From Croceimicrobium hydrocarbonivorans (GTDB lineage: Bacteria; Bacteroidota; Bacteroidia; Flavobacteriales; Schleiferiaceae): a stretch of 64,000 nucleotides of DNA. The notes beneath the pieces are model-generated. The model was not told the DNA's origin. It was given only the letters and a program-made list of their open reading frames with translations, and ran no database searches. Every line of letters starts with the position of its first letter. Positions within the stretch are counted from its first letter, which is position 1. The stretch is taken from assembly GCF_014524565.1 (NCBI RefSeq), contig NZ_CP060139.1, positions 2,115,501 through 2,179,500 on the forward strand, given 5' to 3'. Positions 41,093 to 49,193 of the stretch are shown here, piece after piece. The position numbers and the translations under genes are program-made.

Positions 41093-42223
41093 ATGGCTTA
41101 TTCAAAAAGCGAGATTAACGAAGCTTTAAAAAATATACCGGCCACCAAAGGCGGGACCAATCTGGTGGATGCAGGCCACGTGAAAAATCTGCAAATCTTT
41201 GGCGATGAGGTGATTGTTGATGTGATCAGTGAGTCGCCTGCCCTGCACGTGAAGAAGAAACTGGAAGTAGATATTCTGAAAGTCATTCATGAGCAGGTAG
41301 ACAAAAAATTAAAGATTACCGTAAATATTGAAGTGCCAAAGGCGGCGGAAGAACGTGCTCAGTTAATTCGCGGCGAGGCCTTGCCCGGTGTAAAGAACAT
41401 TATTGCGGTGGCCTCTGGAAAAGGAGGGGTAGGGAAATCTACCGTTGCCTCTAATTTGGCGATCAGCTTAAAGCAGATGGGCTTTAGCGTAGGTTTGGTA
41501 GATGCAGATATCTACGGACCCTCGGTGCCCACCATGTTTGATATTACTAATGCTCGTCCAGGTACCATCAATGTAAACGGGCAAAGCAAGATGGATCCGG
41601 TAGAAGCTTATGGCATTAAAATTCTGTCCATTGGCTTTTTTGCCAAGCCAGATCAAGCAGTGGTTTGGCGTGGACCCATGGCTTCGAAAGCTTTAAATCA
41701 ACTCTTGCGCGATGCCCATTGGGGAGAGCTGGATTTCATGATTTTGGATTTACCTCCCGGTACCGGCGATATTCACCTGTCTACCGTGCAAGCGGTGCCC
41801 ATCACCGGTGCGGTAATCGTTAGTACTCCGCAAAATGTAGCTCTGGCGGATGCTCGTAAAGGGGTAGCCATGTTTAGAGTTGAAAATATTAATGTGCCGG
41901 TTTTAGGCTTGATCGAAAACATGGCCTACTTTACTCCTCCCGAACTGCCAGAAAACAAGTATTACATTTTTGGTCAGGATGGAGTGAAGAACTTATCAAA
42001 CCAATTACAAGTGCCTTTCTTGGGTGAATTACCCATAGTACAAAGTATTCGCGAAGCTGGTGATGTAGGTCGACCTGCAGCCATGCAAGAAGGAAGCGAA
42101 GTACAAAAGGCCTTCGAAAATATTGCCCGTCGCACGGTTGAGGAACTGCTACGACGAAATGAGGAGCTTCCTCCTACGGAAGTTACTCGCATTACCACAA
42201 TGGCCGGCTGTTCGGCTGTTTAG
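41093..42223 (+). CDS. Mrp/NBP35-family Fe-S cluster carrier ATPase
   Basis: ATG 41093 gives 376 residues; the track-length reading from 41027 overlaps the promoter. An N-terminal DUF59/MIP18-like domain (about 1-90) precedes the P-loop ATPase, with Walker A GKGGVGKSTVASNLA near residue 108, DADIYGPSVPTMF, RGPMASKALNQLLRD and LDLPPGTGDIHL. In most Mrp/ApbC proteins the loop after the IENM motif carries CxxC for a bridging cluster; here it reads AYFTPPELPENKYY with no cysteines. The final AGCSAV has the only late Cys. It sits in an operon with NifU and an Fe-S oxidoreductase, which fits an assembly role. Confidence 0.9.
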   Translation: MAYSKSEINEALKNIPATKGGTNLVDAGHVKNLQIFGDEVIVDVISESPALHVKKKLEVDILKVIHEQVDKKLKITVNIEVPKAAEERAQLIRGEALPGVKNIIAVASGKGGVGKSTVASNLAISLKQMGFSVGLVDADIYGPSVPTMFDITNARPGTINVNGQSKMDPVEAYGIKILSIGFFAKPDQAVVWRGPMASKALNQLLRDAHWGELDFMILDLPPGTGDIHLSTVQAVPITGAVIVSTPQNVALADARKGVAMFRVENINVPVLGLIENMAYFTPPELPENKYYIFGQDGVKNLSNQLQVPFLGELPIVQSIREAGDVGRPAAMQEGSEVQKAFENIARRTVEELLRRNEELPPTEVTRITTMAGCSAV

Positions 42224-42233
42224 ATTGAAGCGT

Positions 42234-42482
42234 ATGGAGAACCGTGATGATATTCTGAAACGCATCCACATTGCCTTGGATGAAGTGCGTCCCTTTTTAA
42301 AGTCGGATGGGGGTGATATTACCCTGGTCGACTTAGAGAGCGACGGGACCGTAAAAGTGCAATTGCACGGCGCCTGCATTGGATGCAGTGTAAATCAGAT
42401 GACCCTGAAAAGTGGGGTCGAAATGACCATAAAAAAACATGCACCGGAAATCACATCCGTGGTCGAGGTGAGCATGGTATAG
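42234..42482 (+). CDS. NifU-like Fe-S scaffold domain protein
   Basis: ATG 42234 gives 82 residues, the size of a stand-alone NifU C-terminal (Nfu) domain; the longer reading from 42123 runs inside mrp. The motif LHGACIGCSVNQMTLKSGVE contains the cluster-binding CxxC, near residues 47-50. The N-terminal DEVRPFLKSDGGDITLV is the usual beta-strand part. Ten bases separate it from mrp and four from korA, so scaffold, carrier and client are expressed together. Confidence 0.92.
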   Translation: MENRDDILKRIHIALDEVRPFLKSDGGDITLVDLESDGTVKVQLHGACIGCSVNQMTLKSGVEMTIKKHAPEITSVVEVSMV

Positions 42483-42486
42483 ATCC

Positions 42487-44325
42487 ATGAAAAATACCCA
42501 AGCCCTTAAAAAAGTCACCATTCTTTTTGCCGGCGATAGTGGCGATGGGATACAATTAGCTGGCTCTCAATTTGCGAATACCACTGCCTTGGCGGGAAAT
42601 GACTTAAGCACTTTTCCCGACTTCCCGGCAGAAATTCGCGCCCCGATCGGAACGGTATCCGGAGTTTCGGGCTTCCAAATCAATTTTGGAAGTGAAGAAA
42701 TTCATACCCCTGGCGGTCGACCGGATGTTCTGGTGGCCTTAAATGCAGCAGCCTACCGCAAGAATTTTCCTAGCCTTAAATCGGCGGGAACCATAATCGT
42801 AGACCCAGCCGGATTCGATAAGAAGAATCTGCGCTTAGCGGGATATGATGATGAGGAAAATCCGCTCTTAAATAAGCCTGCTGATTATCAATTCTACGAA
42901 ATTGAGGTAACCCGTCTCAATCGGGATGCCATGAAGGAAGTGGAAATTGCTCCCAGAGATCGCGATCGTTCTCGGAATATGTTTGTTTTAGGATTCATTT
43001 ATTTCCTCTACAATCGTGATTTGGAGGTTACTCTGCATTTCCTCGAAGAGAAATTTAAACATAAGCCTGATGCCCTTGAGGCGAATAAGAAGGCCTTGAT
43101 GGCGGGATACAATTATGGCGATACCATCGAGGCTATTACCCGCTTCCGAATTGAAAAAGCCAAATTACCCGCAGGTGAATATCGTAATGTAACCGGCAAT
43201 CAAGCTTTGGCGCTTGGATTAATTGCGGCCTCTAAAAAAGCGGGATTGGATTTGTTTTACGGATCCTATCCCATTACTCCCGCTTCGGATATTCTGCATG
43301 AATTGGCAGCGCGTAAGAATTACGGAGTAAAAACCTTCCAGGCGGAAGATGAGATCGCGGCTATTACTTCCGCTATTGGTGCCAGCTTTGGTGGTGCCCT
43401 GGGGGTAACCGGGACATCAGGTCCGGGGATGGCCCTAAAAACCGAAGCGCTGGGATTGGCTATGATGTTGGAGCTACCCTTGGTGGTAGTGAATGTGCAA
43501 AGGGGAGGTCCTAGTACCGGCTTACCTACCAAAACCGAGCAAAGTGATTTAATGCAGGCGGTGTACGGTCGCAATGGCGAAACGCCTATCCCTGTGATTG
43601 CTGCTTCCTCTCCTTCAGATTGTTTTTGGGCCGCCTATGAAGGAGCTAAGTATGCTATTGAGCACATGACCCCGGTTATAGTTTTAAGCGATGGCTATTT
43701 GGCCAACAGCTCTGAGCCCTGGCTTTTCCCTAAGGCCGCAGACTTAGCTGAAATTAAAGCTCCCTTCCGCACTGAAGTTGAAAATTACCTTCCCTACGAG
43801 CGCGATGAGCGAGAGGTACGCGAATGGGCGATACCCGGTCAGGCTGGCTTGGAGCATCGCTTAGGTGGATTGGAGAAAGAAGATAAAACGGGCAATGTGA
43901 GCTACGATGCAGAGAACCACGAATTGATGGTGAAAACTCGTGCTCGCAAAGTGGCTTTGGTCGCTAAAGATTATCCCGAAACTCGCCTTTTGCAAGGTGC
44001 TGAAAAAGCCGACTTGCTGGTTTTAGGATGGGGAAATACCAAAGGTGCCATCCAGGTTGCGGTAGCGCAGGCTTTGGTCGAAGGGCTTTCCGTTGCTCAA
44101 TTACACCTGCGTTATATTAATCCATTACCAGAAGATTTAGGCGCCATATTACAGCGCTATCCTCATATTCTAATTCCGGAATTGAACGACGGACAATTGG
44201 TGCGCATCATCCGAGATCACTATTTGGTGAAGGCTGATGTTTTGGATAAAATTCAGGGGAAACCCTTTTTGGCGGAAGAGATTTTAGCGCAAATCAAAAA
44301 AGTATTGAAAGATGGAAACCACTAA
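42487..44325 (+). CDS. korA: 2-oxoacid:ferredoxin oxidoreductase, fused gamma-alpha subunit (KorA type)
   Basis: The 612-residue protein starts with the gamma domain (about 1-190: FAGDSGDGIQLAGSQFANTTA, GEIRAP-like PAEIRAPIGTVSGVSGFQI shown in part). The alpha domain with the TPP-partner region follows (ALALGLIAASKKAGLDLFYGSYPITPASDILHELA in part; AEDEIAAITSAIGASFGG, TGTSGPGMALKTEALGL, PLVVVNVQRGGPSTGLPTKTEQ). It should convert 2-oxoglutarate and CoA to succinyl-CoA while reducing ferredoxin. It overlaps korB by 14 nt. Pyruvate or another 2-oxoacid is also possible. Confidence 0.92.
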   Translation: MKNTQALKKVTILFAGDSGDGIQLAGSQFANTTALAGNDLSTFPDFPAEIRAPIGTVSGVSGFQINFGSEEIHTPGGRPDVLVALNAAAYRKNFPSLKSAGTIIVDPAGFDKKNLRLAGYDDEENPLLNKPADYQFYEIEVTRLNRDAMKEVEIAPRDRDRSRNMFVLGFIYFLYNRDLEVTLHFLEEKFKHKPDALEANKKALMAGYNYGDTIEAITRFRIEKAKLPAGEYRNVTGNQALALGLIAASKKAGLDLFYGSYPITPASDILHELAARKNYGVKTFQAEDEIAAITSAIGASFGGALGVTGTSGPGMALKTEALGLAMMLELPLVVVNVQRGGPSTGLPTKTEQSDLMQAVYGRNGETPIPVIAASSPSDCFWAAYEGAKYAIEHMTPVIVLSDGYLANSSEPWLFPKAADLAEIKAPFRTEVENYLPYERDEREVREWAIPGQAGLEHRLGGLEKEDKTGNVSYDAENHELMVKTRARKVALVAKDYPETRLLQGAEKADLLVLGWGNTKGAIQVAVAQALVEGLSVAQLHLRYINPLPEDLGAILQRYPHILIPELNDGQLVRIIRDHYLVKADVLDKIQGKPFLAEEILAQIKKVLKDGNH

Positions 44326-45316
44326 TACCCTAAGTGCCCGCGATTTTAGCAGCGACCAGGAGGTGAAATGGTGTCCGGGCTGTGGCGATTATAGTATTCT
44401 CAAGCAAATGCAATCGGTGGTTCCCGAATTAGGGATTGCCCGTGAAGACATCGTTTTCATTTCGGGTATCGGTTGTAGTTCGCGCTTCCCCTATTATATG
44501 AATACCTATGGCATGCATAGTATTCACGGGCGTGCACCGGCAATTGCGACCGGTTTAAAAATCACCAATCCAGATTTAAGCATTTGGGTAATTACTGGTG
44601 ATGGCGATGGCTTGAGTATTGGAGGTAACCACCTTATTCACTTGCTACGTCGTAATGTAGACCTCAATGTATTGCTCTTTAATAATCAGATTTACGGACT
44701 TACTAAAGGTCAGTATTCGCCCACTTCAGAGCTAGGAAAGAAAACCAAAAGTAGCCCATTGGGAAGTCTGGATCATCCCTTTAATCCTTTGGCCCTGGCT
44801 TTGGGTGCCGATGCCAGCTTTGTAGCGCGCAGTATTGATCGCGACCCTAAACATTTACGTGAAATCCTTAGCGCTAGCCACCAGCATAAAGGCACCAGTT
44901 TTATTGAGGTATATCAAAACTGTAATGTCTTTAATGATGGCACTTTCCTCAATTTCACAGATAAGAAGCTGAAGGACGAAAATGTATTGCTTCTGGAGGA
45001 AGGTCAGCCCTTGGTATATGATCAAGGTAAAAAGGGCATTCGCCTGAATGGCCTGAAACCTGAAATTGTAAACCTTGAAGAGGGAGCGTCCTTAAATGAT
45101 CTTTGGATTCATGATAGTCGGGATGCAACCAAAGCCTATGTTCTAAGCCGTTTCTTTGATGATAGCTTACCGCGTCCATTCGGGATTTTCTATCAGGAAG
45201 ATCGTCCTTGCTATGAAGATGATTTACTGGATCAGATCGATCATGCGAAAGGCGTTCAGGGCGAAGGCGATTTGGATGATTTGTTGCGCGGAAAGCGGAG
45301 TTGGACTGTAGGTTGA
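44312..45316 (+). CDS. korB: 2-oxoacid:ferredoxin oxidoreductase, beta subunit (KorB type)
   Basis: The 334-residue protein binds TPP and an Fe-S cluster. WCPGCGDYSILKQMQ and SGIGCSSRFPYYMNTYGMH carry cluster-binding and TPP-binding residues, and VITGDGDGLSIGGNHLIHLLRR with LLFNNQIYGLTKGQYSPTS is the Mg-TPP loop (GDGD ... NN). It pairs with korA. No terminator with a T tract follows; a 12-bp inverted repeat separates it from the convergent kinase gene. Confidence 0.93.
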   Translation: METTNTLSARDFSSDQEVKWCPGCGDYSILKQMQSVVPELGIAREDIVFISGIGCSSRFPYYMNTYGMHSIHGRAPAIATGLKITNPDLSIWVITGDGDGLSIGGNHLIHLLRRNVDLNVLLFNNQIYGLTKGQYSPTSELGKKTKSSPLGSLDHPFNPLALALGADASFVARSIDRDPKHLREILSASHQHKGTSFIEVYQNCNVFNDGTFLNFTDKKLKDENVLLLEEGQPLVYDQGKKGIRLNGLKPEIVNLEEGASLNDLWIHDSRDATKAYVLSRFFDDSLPRPFGIFYQEDRPCYEDDLLDQIDHAKGVQGEGDLDDLLRGKRSWTVG

Positions 45317-45317
45317 A

Positions 45318-45365
45318 TTGCAAATTCGACCTAGGTTTGTTCTAATTACTAGATCGAATTTGCAA
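45318..45365. repeat. Inverted repeat between korB and the module 2 kinase; member of a dispersed family
   Basis: TTGCAAATTCGA (45318-45329) and TCGAATTTGCAA (45354-45365) are exact inverted copies with a 24-nt loop. The left flank TGAATTGCAAATTCG is closely repeated at 62836-62850. It has no T tract on either side. Confidence 0.6.
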
Positions 45366-45377
45366 ATCGATCTCGAT

Positions 45378-46736
45378 CTACTCATCCCCGAAGCAAAGCT
45401 TAAACAGCGTGCCTTCTCCAACTACACTTTGTACTTTTAGGTTGCCCTGATGGGTTTTCATAATGTTTTTACTCAGGCTTAAACCGATGCCGGTTCCACT
45501 TTTGCGGGTACTGAAAAAGGGAACAAAAATCTGGGAGATAAGGTCGGGGTCTATTCCTTCTCCATTATCCCGAACATAAACTACTACGCCCTCATTTTGA
45601 AGTTCGGCGCTGAGTTCGATAAAAGCATTTTCACGTCCTTCCAAGGCCGGAAAAGCATTCTTGATGAGGTTGATCAATACTTGCTCAATCATCTTCTTAT
45701 CAGCTTTTACTGCCAGGCGATTTTGGGTAAGCTGATAGCTCAATTTCACTTGCCGTGATTCCGCTTCCTTATGCATGAGCTGCACTACTTCTTCAAAAAG
45801 CTCGCGTAAGGGAACCACCGTTTTTTCAGGGGCGGGGAGCTGACTCAATTTGCGGTATTCCTCAACAAAGCTGAGCATGCCTTTGCTACGACGGATAATC
45901 GTACTCAATGCCTCATGCATATCTGTTAGGTCTTCCTCTGAGATTTCTTCTGGCTTTTTGGCCTTGCCATCCTGAGCCACCATATCACGCAGGGTTTCAC
46001 TGAGGCTCACTACTGGCGTTACCGAGTTCATTACCTCATGGGCTAAAATGCGGATCAGTCGATGCCAGGCTTCCATTTCCTTTTCTTCCAAAGCATGGCG
46101 CATGGTGCCAATGCTTAGCAGGTGGTAATGGATACCAGCTAATTGCAAATGCTGAAGGTCCAGATAGAATTCTTCGGCCCCCGAGCCATTTTCGCGTGAC
46201 CATAATTTGCGACCGGTGAAATTAAAGTCACCAATTACCTTGGCCAAGCTAGGCAGGCGTTCTTCCAGTCGTTTCCAATTTTGGAAATTGGGAATGTCCA
46301 GCAGCTCCTGGCACTTATCATTAGTGAGTAAAATATGACCTTGCTCATCAACTAACATGATCCCCAAATTCAAATTTTGGAGAATTAAATTGAGGATTTG
46401 ATCGCGATGATCACCCTTCACTTTAGATTCGTGAATAATGGAAAGCATGCGGCTGAATTCCTGTTCCAATTCGGCGAAAGCCTTTCCAGAGCGAGCCAGG
46501 TCAAAACGCGTGCTTAGATCACCAAAGCGAACGGCTTCTAAAAATTTTCGGGTTTCAATCAGTAGTTTTTGCTGGTAATAGGCTAGTTCAATTGCTTGGC
46601 CGATCAGCACTAAAACCATTACGATGTTTACAAAGAGGAGCTCGTAATGACTGGATAAATAGAAGAGCAGACCCATGCTAAAGAGCAGGAGCAAAAGCCG
46701 CAGGCTGATCTGGATGGGGTAGGATCTAAAGTTCAT
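45378..46736 (-). CDS. Sensor histidine kinase of sigma54 module 2
   Basis: The 452-residue protein has two N-terminal helices (about 10-50), a HAMP-like linker (FLEAVRFGDLSTRFDLA), a PAS domain (NLGIMLVDEQGHILLTND near 125), the H-box IRILAHEVMNSVTPVVSLSETLRD, N-box LINLIKNAFPAL, and G-boxes DNGEGIDPDL and FFSTRKSGTGIGLSLSKNI. It overlaps the regulator gene by 11 nt, exactly as in module 1, so the pair looks like an old duplication. Unlike the module 1 kinase, the PAS domain is clearly recognisable. Confidence 0.9.
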   Translation of the reverse strand: MNFRSYPIQISLRLLLLLFSMGLLFYLSSHYELLFVNIVMVLVLIGQAIELAYYQQKLLIETRKFLEAVRFGDLSTRFDLARSGKAFAELEQEFSRMLSIIHESKVKGDHRDQILNLILQNLNLGIMLVDEQGHILLTNDKCQELLDIPNFQNWKRLEERLPSLAKVIGDFNFTGRKLWSRENGSGAEEFYLDLQHLQLAGIHYHLLSIGTMRHALEEKEMEAWHRLIRILAHEVMNSVTPVVSLSETLRDMVAQDGKAKKPEEISEEDLTDMHEALSTIIRRSKGMLSFVEEYRKLSQLPAPEKTVVPLRELFEEVVQLMHKEAESRQVKLSYQLTQNRLAVKADKKMIEQVLINLIKNAFPALEGRENAFIELSAELQNEGVVVYVRDNGEGIDPDLISQIFVPFFSTRKSGTGIGLSLSKNIMKTHQGNLKVQSVVGEGTLFKLCFGDE

Positions 46737-48087
46737 ATTTTTCCATTCTTCGGTAGAGCGCAGCTCGGGTAAGTCCTAAATCCTTGGCGGCTTTCGAGAT
46801 ATTTCCTCGGTGTTTGTCCAAAGCCTGCAATACCAAATGACGTTCCATTTCTTCGAGGTTTAGGCCTGCTGGTTTAGCGGCCTGCCCACCTCTTAATTGC
46901 AGGTCTTCGGATTTTACTTCTTTGCCCGCACTGAGGATAACGGCTCTCTCCATGCTGTGCTCCAATTCACGCACATTGCCAGGCCAGTGGTATTCGCATA
47001 GAGCATCGATGGCCTCAATGCTCAAGCTTAAGCTTTCCTTATTGTACTTCTTGCAAAAGCGCTCAAAAAACTTTCGGGCCAAAAGAGGAATATCTTCCAG
47101 GCGCTCGCGCAGGGGAGGCACCACAATTTCGACGGTATTAATGCGATAAAGCAAATCTTGACGAAAGCGCTTTTCCTCTACCCAATCGTGCAGGGGGCTA
47201 TTGGTAGCACAGATCAAACGCACATTCACCTTACGACTTTGGTTTTCTCCCACCCGGCGGATTTCCTGAGTTTGCAGGGCATTCAATAATTTAGACTGCA
47301 GGCTAAGGTCGAGGTTGCCAATTTCATCTAAAAAGAGGCTACCCTCATGGGCCGATTCAAAACGACCGGCTTTATCCTCCGAAGCATCGGTAAAGGCCCC
47401 TTTTTTATGTCCGAATAATTCACTTTCAAATAAGCTGGGGGCAATGGCGCCTAAGTCCACCGTAACAAAGGGCTCCTGTTTGCGCATGCTCATTCTATGG
47501 ATGCTCAAGGCCAGGGCCGATTTTCCGGTTCCGTTTTCGCCGAGCAACAAAATATTGGCATCGGTTTCGGCTACTTTTTTAAGCGTTTCCAAAACACTGG
47601 TCATACTGGGAGAACGGCTAATCAGATCTTCTTCCTTCAATGCCGCCTGATCCTCCCATTGTTTGTTGCTATGCTGAAGCTGAGCGACCTTTTGCTGTTC
47701 GCGGGCCAGCTTTAAAGCATTGTTTATAGTCGCTAAAAGCTTTTCGTTGGTCCAGGGTTTGAGCACAAAATCGAAGGCCCCTTCTTTGATGGCTTTAACC
47801 GCCAATTCCACTTCACCATAGGCAGTCATTAAAACTACCTGAGTGCTAGGACTGAGTTCACGAATATGCTTAAGCCAGTAAATCCCTTCAGCGCCATCGT
47901 TCCGGCCCTTGCGGAAATTCATATCCAGTAAAACCAAATCTATATTCTTCCGACTTAAAATCCGGTTTAGGTCCGAAGGATCTTCGGTGGTTTCCACTTT
48001 TTGGAAGTGTTGTTTGAGTAAAATCCGGGCACTGGTAAGTACATCCGGATCATCATCAACAATAAGAATATGGTAGGGCTTTTTCAC
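46726..48087 (-). CDS. NtrC-family sigma54 activator, module 2
   Basis: The GTG at 48087 gives 453 residues and aligns M-K-x-x-x-x-ILI-DDD with the module 1 paralog; the reading from a TTG at 48123 runs into an activator site and was rejected. Domains are a receiver (phospho-Asp in IDLVLLDMNF; TAYGEVEL; VLKPW), AAA+ (Walker A GENGTGKSALALSIH; GAFTDA; GSLFLDEIGN; FRQDLLYRINTVE) and a Fis-type HTH (ISKAAKDLGLTRAALYRRM). It likely binds the two palindromes at 48107-48144 and drives the promoter at 48197. Confidence 0.9.
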   Translation of the reverse strand: MKKPYHILIVDDDPDVLTSARILLKQHFQKVETTEDPSDLNRILSRKNIDLVLLDMNFRKGRNDGAEGIYWLKHIRELSPSTQVVLMTAYGEVELAVKAIKEGAFDFVLKPWTNEKLLATINNALKLAREQQKVAQLQHSNKQWEDQAALKEEDLISRSPSMTSVLETLKKVAETDANILLLGENGTGKSALALSIHRMSMRKQEPFVTVDLGAIAPSLFESELFGHKKGAFTDASEDKAGRFESAHEGSLFLDEIGNLDLSLQSKLLNALQTQEIRRVGENQSRKVNVRLICATNSPLHDWVEEKRFRQDLLYRINTVEIVVPPLRERLEDIPLLARKFFERFCKKYNKESLSLSIEAIDALCEYHWPGNVRELEHSMERAVILSAGKEVKSEDLQLRGGQAAKPAGLNLEEMERHLVLQALDKHRGNISKAAKDLGLTRAALYRRMEKYEL

Positions 48088-48106
48088 ATATCGAAGGTAG
48101 GGCCTC

Positions 48107-48122
48107 TGTTCGAAATCGAACA
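48107..48122. promoter_or_regulatory. Putative upstream activator site A of module 2 (perfect palindrome)
   Basis: TGTTCGAAATCGAACA is a perfect palindrome 20 bp upstream of the regulator GTG. Twelve of its bases recur at 28293-28304 in module 1. Confidence 0.65.
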
Positions 48123-48128
48123 AATTAC

Positions 48129-48144
48129 TGTTCGAAAATGAACA
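48129..48144. promoter_or_regulatory. Putative upstream activator site B of module 2
   Basis: TGTTCGAAAATGAACA shares the TGTTC-N6-GAACA frame with site A, centre to centre 22 bp (two helical turns). Confidence 0.6.
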
Positions 48145-48196
48145 TCAAAAAACAAATCACTTGTTAATATTTGCTGAAAACCAGGCTTTTAGTTTT

Positions 48197-48214
48197 TTGG
48201 CACAAGCTTCGCTT
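48197..48214 (+). promoter_or_regulatory. Putative sigma54 (-24/-12) promoter of module 2
   Basis: TTGGCAC followed by AAGCTTCGC keeps the invariant GG-N10-GC spacing, with TCGC instead of TTGC at -12. The predicted start near 48224 is about 280 nt upstream of the exporter ATPase ATG. Confidence 0.6.
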
Positions 48215-48247
48215 ATAAAGAGGATGAAAACTAAAGCGTAAAAATTT

Positions 48248-48397
48248 AATAAAAACCCCGGCGCTTCTAAAGCAACGTTCTTTTTAATTTCGAATGAGCT
48301 GTGATATTGAATTTGGTTGTTTAATTAGTTCAAGTAGCAGAATTTAGGGTTAAATCGGTTATCCTCCGCAGCCTTTCGAAAATCCGGGGTTTTTATT
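48248..48397. repeat. 14-bp inverted repeat spanning the module 2 leader
   Basis: AATAAAAACCCCGG (48248-48261) and CCGGGGTTTTTATT (48384-48397) are exact inverted copies with 122 nt between them. In RNA from the sigma54 promoter they would form a long-range stem ending in a U-rich tract. The 415-nt stretch 48088-48503 also holds the activator sites, promoter and a possible microprotein; I see no other gene. Confidence 0.6.
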
Positions 48398-48414
48398 TCT
48401 AGCTCTATCCTATC

Positions 48415-48471
48415 ATGATCATTCTCGTTTTCCTCATATTCATAGGTGTCCTCATTAGCAAGTTGTTCTGA
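48415..48471 (+). CDS. Possible 18-residue membrane microprotein upstream of exporter 2
   Basis: A short ORF reads MIILVFLIFIGVLISKLF and stops with TGA. It is almost entirely hydrophobic, with a single Lys near the C-terminus, like small single-helix subunits such as KdpF. It lies 32 nt before the ABC ATPase gene, in the sigma54 leader. No Shine-Dalgarno sequence is visible, which is common in Bacteroidota. It could also be chance, as the region is T-rich. Confidence 0.3.
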   Translation: MIILVFLIFIGVLISKLF

Positions 48472-48503
48472 GCATTTGCTTTACTTTGTGCTAAAGTCGA
48501 GGC

Positions 48504-49193
48504 ATGATCCGTCTGCATAATATTTCTAAGATTTACCGGAGCCAGGGAGTAGAAACCCGAGCCTTAAATGATGTGGACCTACGGGTTCAGGATGGTGAGT
48601 TCTTAAGCATTATGGGTCCCAGCGGATGCGGGAAAACCACTCTTCTTAATATTATTGGCCTGCTCGATACTTACGAGGAAGGCCTTTTTGTTTTTAGGGA
48701 ACAAGACATGAGTTTGCTCGATGAAAAGGCCAAACTCATTATCCGCAAGGAGCAAATTGGATTTGTGTTTCAAAATTTCAATTTGATCGATGACCTTACC
48801 GTAGCCGAGAATATTGAGCTTCCCTTACACTATTTGAAAGTGCCACGCAGCGAGCGCCAGGAAAGGGTCTTGGAAGTATTGGATGCCATTTCCATGGGGC
48901 ATCGCAAAGATTTTTTCCCCTATCAACTTTCGGGTGGGCAGCAACAAAGGGTGGCTGTGGGTCGTGCAATAGTTAGCAAGCCCGCCTTGATTTTGGCCGA
49001 TGAACCTACCGGAAATCTCGACTCCGCTCAGGGGAACGATATTATGGAGATGTTGGCCCGACTTAACGATCAAGGTACTACGGTGGTGATGGTGACGCAT
49101 AGTTCGCATGATGCCTCCTATTCGCAGCGTATCGTGCGCTTAATGGACGGCGAGGTGACTTCGGAGAAAAAGGTTTTACATGCTCCTTTCTAA
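48504..49193 (+). CDS. ABC transporter ATP-binding protein (MacB/LolD type), exporter 2
   Basis: The 229-residue ATPase has Walker [13 protein letters not shown] near residue 40, Q-loop [21 protein letters not shown], signature [14 protein letters not shown], Walker [13 protein letters not shown] and switch VTHSSHD. It is clearly paralogous to the exporter 1 ATPase at 29689. Unlike exporter 1, there is no adaptor gene in front of it. It overlaps the permease by 14 nt. Expression could come from the distal sigma54 promoter or from a weak TACTTTG element at 48482. Confidence 0.95.
   Translation: MIRLHNISKIYRSQGVETRALNDVDLRVQDGEFLSIMGPSGCGKTTLLNIIGLLDTYEEGLFVFREQDMSLLDEKAKLIIRKEQIGFVFQNFNLIDDLTVAENIELPLHYLKVPRSERQERVLEVLDAISMGHRKDFFPYQLSGGQQQRVAVGRAIVSKPALILADEPTGNLDSAQGNDIMEMLARLNDQGTTVVMVTHSSHDASYSQRIVRLMDGEVTSEKKVLHAPF

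Noticed and set aside
42123-42233. N-terminal extension of the NifU-like protein
   Set aside because: It lies inside mrp in another frame; the stand-alone domain begins at 42234.
48088-48123. Longer start (TTG 48123) of the module 2 regulator
   Set aside because: It overlaps the perfect palindrome; GTG 48087 aligns with the paralog's start.
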